NCBI RefSeq assembly: GCF_007991495.1
Contig: NZ_BJYL01000021.1
Location: 1 to 64,000 of the forward strand
Reading direction: 5' to 3'
DNA: 64,000 bases
Origin: Sporosarcina luteola
GTDB lineage: Bacteria > Bacillota > Bacilli > Bacillales_A > Planococcaceae
The notes beneath the pieces were generated by a model, which saw nothing but the letters and a program-made list of their open reading frames with translations, searched no databases and was not told where the DNA came from. A program made the translations under genes and the position numbers. The first letter of the stretch is position 1. Each line of letters starts with the position of its first letter. This document shows, piece after piece, positions 62,801-64,000 of this stretch.

Positions 62801-62925
62801 GTGATTGAAGCGGAGAGCGGCGACTCCTGCGGGAACAGCACGAGCTGAAGACCCTGGACTGAGCACAGCGAGGGAAGCGGCTGAAGCCGTGCCCGCGGAA
62901 AGCGTCCGCTCGCAGCGGAAATCAA
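62801..62925. repeat. Dispersed Bacillaceae repeat (GC-rich, self-complementary)
   Basis: Begins GATTGAAGCGGAGAGCGGCG, then ACTCCTGCGGGAACAGCACG, AGACCCTGGACTGAGC, GAAGCCGTGCCCGCGGAAAG and CGTCCGCTCGCAGCGGAAAT. Inner arms CGGGAACAGCACG / CGTGCCCGCG pair. Close to a repeat that occurs many times in Bacillaceae genomes. A fragment is at 31869-31897. Between 62626 and 62800 I see no gene. Confidence 0.75.
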
Positions 62926-62950
62926 TATTGTAGCTTTATCTCTTTTTTTT

Positions 62951-63002
62951 AAAAAAAGACTGTAGGCAAACAACCAAATTCATGGTGTTTGTTTACAGTC
63001 TG
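62951..63002 (-). terminator. Terminator of the MerR-TipAS gene
   Basis: AGACTGTAGGCAAACAAC / GTGTTTGTTTACAGTCT with an 11-nt loop; the minus strand continues with T7 past the stem. Confidence 0.88.
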
Positions 63003-63042
63003 ACTAAGGGTACTTAGAGTACTCTAGTTTAAGTTACTATGT

Positions 63043-63774
63043 TTAAACCTGCTTTCTCCGCGTTGCATATGCTTTCATCGCATCGCGCATAAATAGAGCC
63101 AAGCCTTCCCCGAATTGGTCAATATTCTTCGTGAATCGTTCGTCTGCGACATACATCTCACCCAAACCGGCAAATGCCTCCAAGGAATAGTCGCCAATTT
63201 TATTCAAAAAAGTATACCAATCGCTAATAGCTGCTTGTGCTTCCACGGAAGCCGGATCCGTATGGCGAAGCTCCGCAAGATTGTAATAAATTCGGTTCAT
63301 CTCCTCTTGCGTTTCCTTGCCAAACTTGGCAACGTTCTTATTCGCCTTGTCGACCGCTTCATCCCCCCATCGATTACGCGCTTCCTGCTCATATGGGTTC
63401 GAACTGAAATCAAATCCTTTAAATTTCTCTTCGTTCGTCATCGTCATTTCTCCTCTCTCAGTTTGAAGTGTCTTGTCGATCGTCTGAATCATCATCTCCA
63501 ATTGCCGGTGTTTCGCCAACAGCATTTCGCGCTGCAGCTCAAACGCTTCCAATCGGTTGAACGACGGACTATCCAATAGCTCCTTAATTTTCTTCAAAGG
63601 GAACCCGACTTCACGGAAAAACAAGATTTGCTGGAGGGTCGTCAAGTTTTCATCGGAATAAACCCGATAGCCTGCCTCCGTCACATCGTCCGGAACGAGT
63701 AAACCGATATCATCATAATGATGGAGTGTGCGCACACTCACACCGGTCAAATCTGCCACTTCCTTCACTTTCAT
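63043..63774 (-). CDS. MerR-family multidrug regulator with TipAS domain (Mta-like)
   Basis: 243 residues. N-terminal MerR helix-turn-helix (KVKEVADLTGVSVRTLHHYDDIGLLVPD, residues 2-29), a long dimer helix, and a C-terminal TipAS antibiotic-recognition domain (about 125-240: EKFKGFDFSSNPYEQEARNRWGDEAV). In B. subtilis Mta activates its own gene and multidrug efflux genes. The start is the ATG at 63774 after GGAGGCGGGG; the promoter at 63800-63830 has the 19-bp spacer that MerR-type activators use. Confidence 0.9.
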   Translation of the reverse strand: MKVKEVADLTGVSVRTLHHYDDIGLLVPDDVTEAGYRVYSDENLTTLQQILFFREVGFPLKKIKELLDSPSFNRLEAFELQREMLLAKHRQLEMMIQTIDKTLQTERGEMTMTNEEKFKGFDFSSNPYEQEARNRWGDEAVDKANKNVAKFGKETQEEMNRIYYNLAELRHTDPASVEAQAAISDWYTFLNKIGDYSLEAFAGLGEMYVADERFTKNIDQFGEGLALFMRDAMKAYATRRKQV

Positions 63775-63799
63775 AGTTCCCCGCCTCCCTTCACTATTG

Positions 63800-63830
63800 A
63801 CTATAGAGTATGACGTAACGTGAGAGTCAA
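63800..63830 (-). promoter_or_regulatory. MerR-type promoter with 19-bp spacer
   Basis: On the minus strand TTGACT (-35, complement of 63825-63830), 19 nt, TATAGT (-10, complement of 63800-63805). The spacer contains ACGTTACGT inside an imperfect dyad CTCTCACGTTACGTCATACTC. 26 bp to the start codon. Confidence 0.8.
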
Positions 63831-63931
63831 CACCAAACAATAAAAAAGATTTTGCAACAGGAAAAGCGGGGAACCAAATAAAAAGTAATACGTCCATTAC
63901 TATACATGTCTACTAATAGAAAATTGTTAAA

Positions 63932-64000
63932 ATGGCGGTGAGAAAAATCTTTTACATATTGGCATTTTTTGCGTCATTTCTTATTGTATATGCCCTAATT
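63932..64000 (+). CDS. Partial membrane protein at the window edge
   Basis: The reading frame starting at ATG 63932 (MAVRKIFYILAFFASFLIVYALI) or GTG 63938 is open to the window end. The segment is one membrane helix. No clear ribosome site. Rest not visible. Confidence 0.4.
   Translation, partial: MAVRKIFYILAFFASFLIVYALI

Noticed and set aside
62785-62973. 62-residue minus-strand ORF
   Set aside because: Lies over the dispersed repeat at 62801-62925.

Overview
The window looks like a chromosomal segment of a low-to-mid GC Gram-positive endospore-former relative (Bacillales; the closest feel is Planococcaceae/Caryophanaceae such as Sporosarcina). This is inferred from the proteins and signals: a SigV/RsiV pair, a YuaF-flotillin operon behind a textbook sigma-W promoter, PaiA, TmrB, KipI/KipA-type PxpB/PxpC, YeeI-type YebC, YlbC-like CAP protein, strong AGGAGG ribosome sites and sigma-D and sigma-A type promoters. 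There are no rRNA or tRNA genes, no prophage, no transposase and no CRISPR array that I can see.

Layout. 0.2-8.2 kb: acyl-CoA synthetase, glutamate-synthase-like FMN protein, nitroreductase, methyltransferase, two unknown proteins (one zincin-like) and a Dph6-type ATP pyrophosphatase fused to TPRs. 8.3-14.1 kb: SigV-RsiV, DinB, PCYCGC lipoprotein, HIT, FumC, HD-GYP. 14.2-20.2 kb: MacB-type ABC exporter, a NERD protein lying between two repeat arrays, flotillin and its NfeD-like partner. 20.3-25.0 kb: Pit phosphate transport, cold-shock protein, MMPL transporter. 25-31.8 kb: small membrane proteins, pentapeptide protein, RlmA-like methyltransferase, CAP protein, formaldehyde-dehydrogenase-like ADH, Cu/Zn SOD, stand-alone PurC. 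32-34.9 kb: metal chaperone, P1B ATPase with a CPG motif and a Crp/Fnr regulator, behind a Crp/Fnr-type operator. 35-41.9 kb: YebC, 5-oxoprolinase PxpBCA, PBP4-type carboxypeptidase, toroid protein, second DinB. 41.9-49.5 kb: RHH regulator, small envelope proteins, LD-carboxypeptidase, a Nudix/GNAT/nucleotidyltransferase group, a 29-codon type I toxin, an XRE protein with seven 29-residue repeats, a metalloprotease-like protein. 49.6-60.7 kb: two chemotaxis receptors, VanW-TmrB-GrpB, ABC-2 transporter with a LytTR/DUF3021 regulatory pair, LysE exporter, rRNA methyltransferase, NlpC/P60-like protein. 61.2-64 kb: decayed paiB, PaiA, MarR, MerR-TipAS.

The most unusual signal is a family of intergenic arrays made of short degenerate units repeated every 20-21 bp (two helical turns). 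Each array has its own core word: TTGAGCGCGG (three arrays), TTTGGACGCG, ATGAGCGYGG, AATGAGAACT, GAGCCCTT and TTATCAACA (DnaA-box-like). At least eight arrays lie between ordinary genes, all with the core on the same (+) strand. They translate as open heptapeptide repeats in several frames, so they produce false ORFs. I know of no description that explains them; their function is open.
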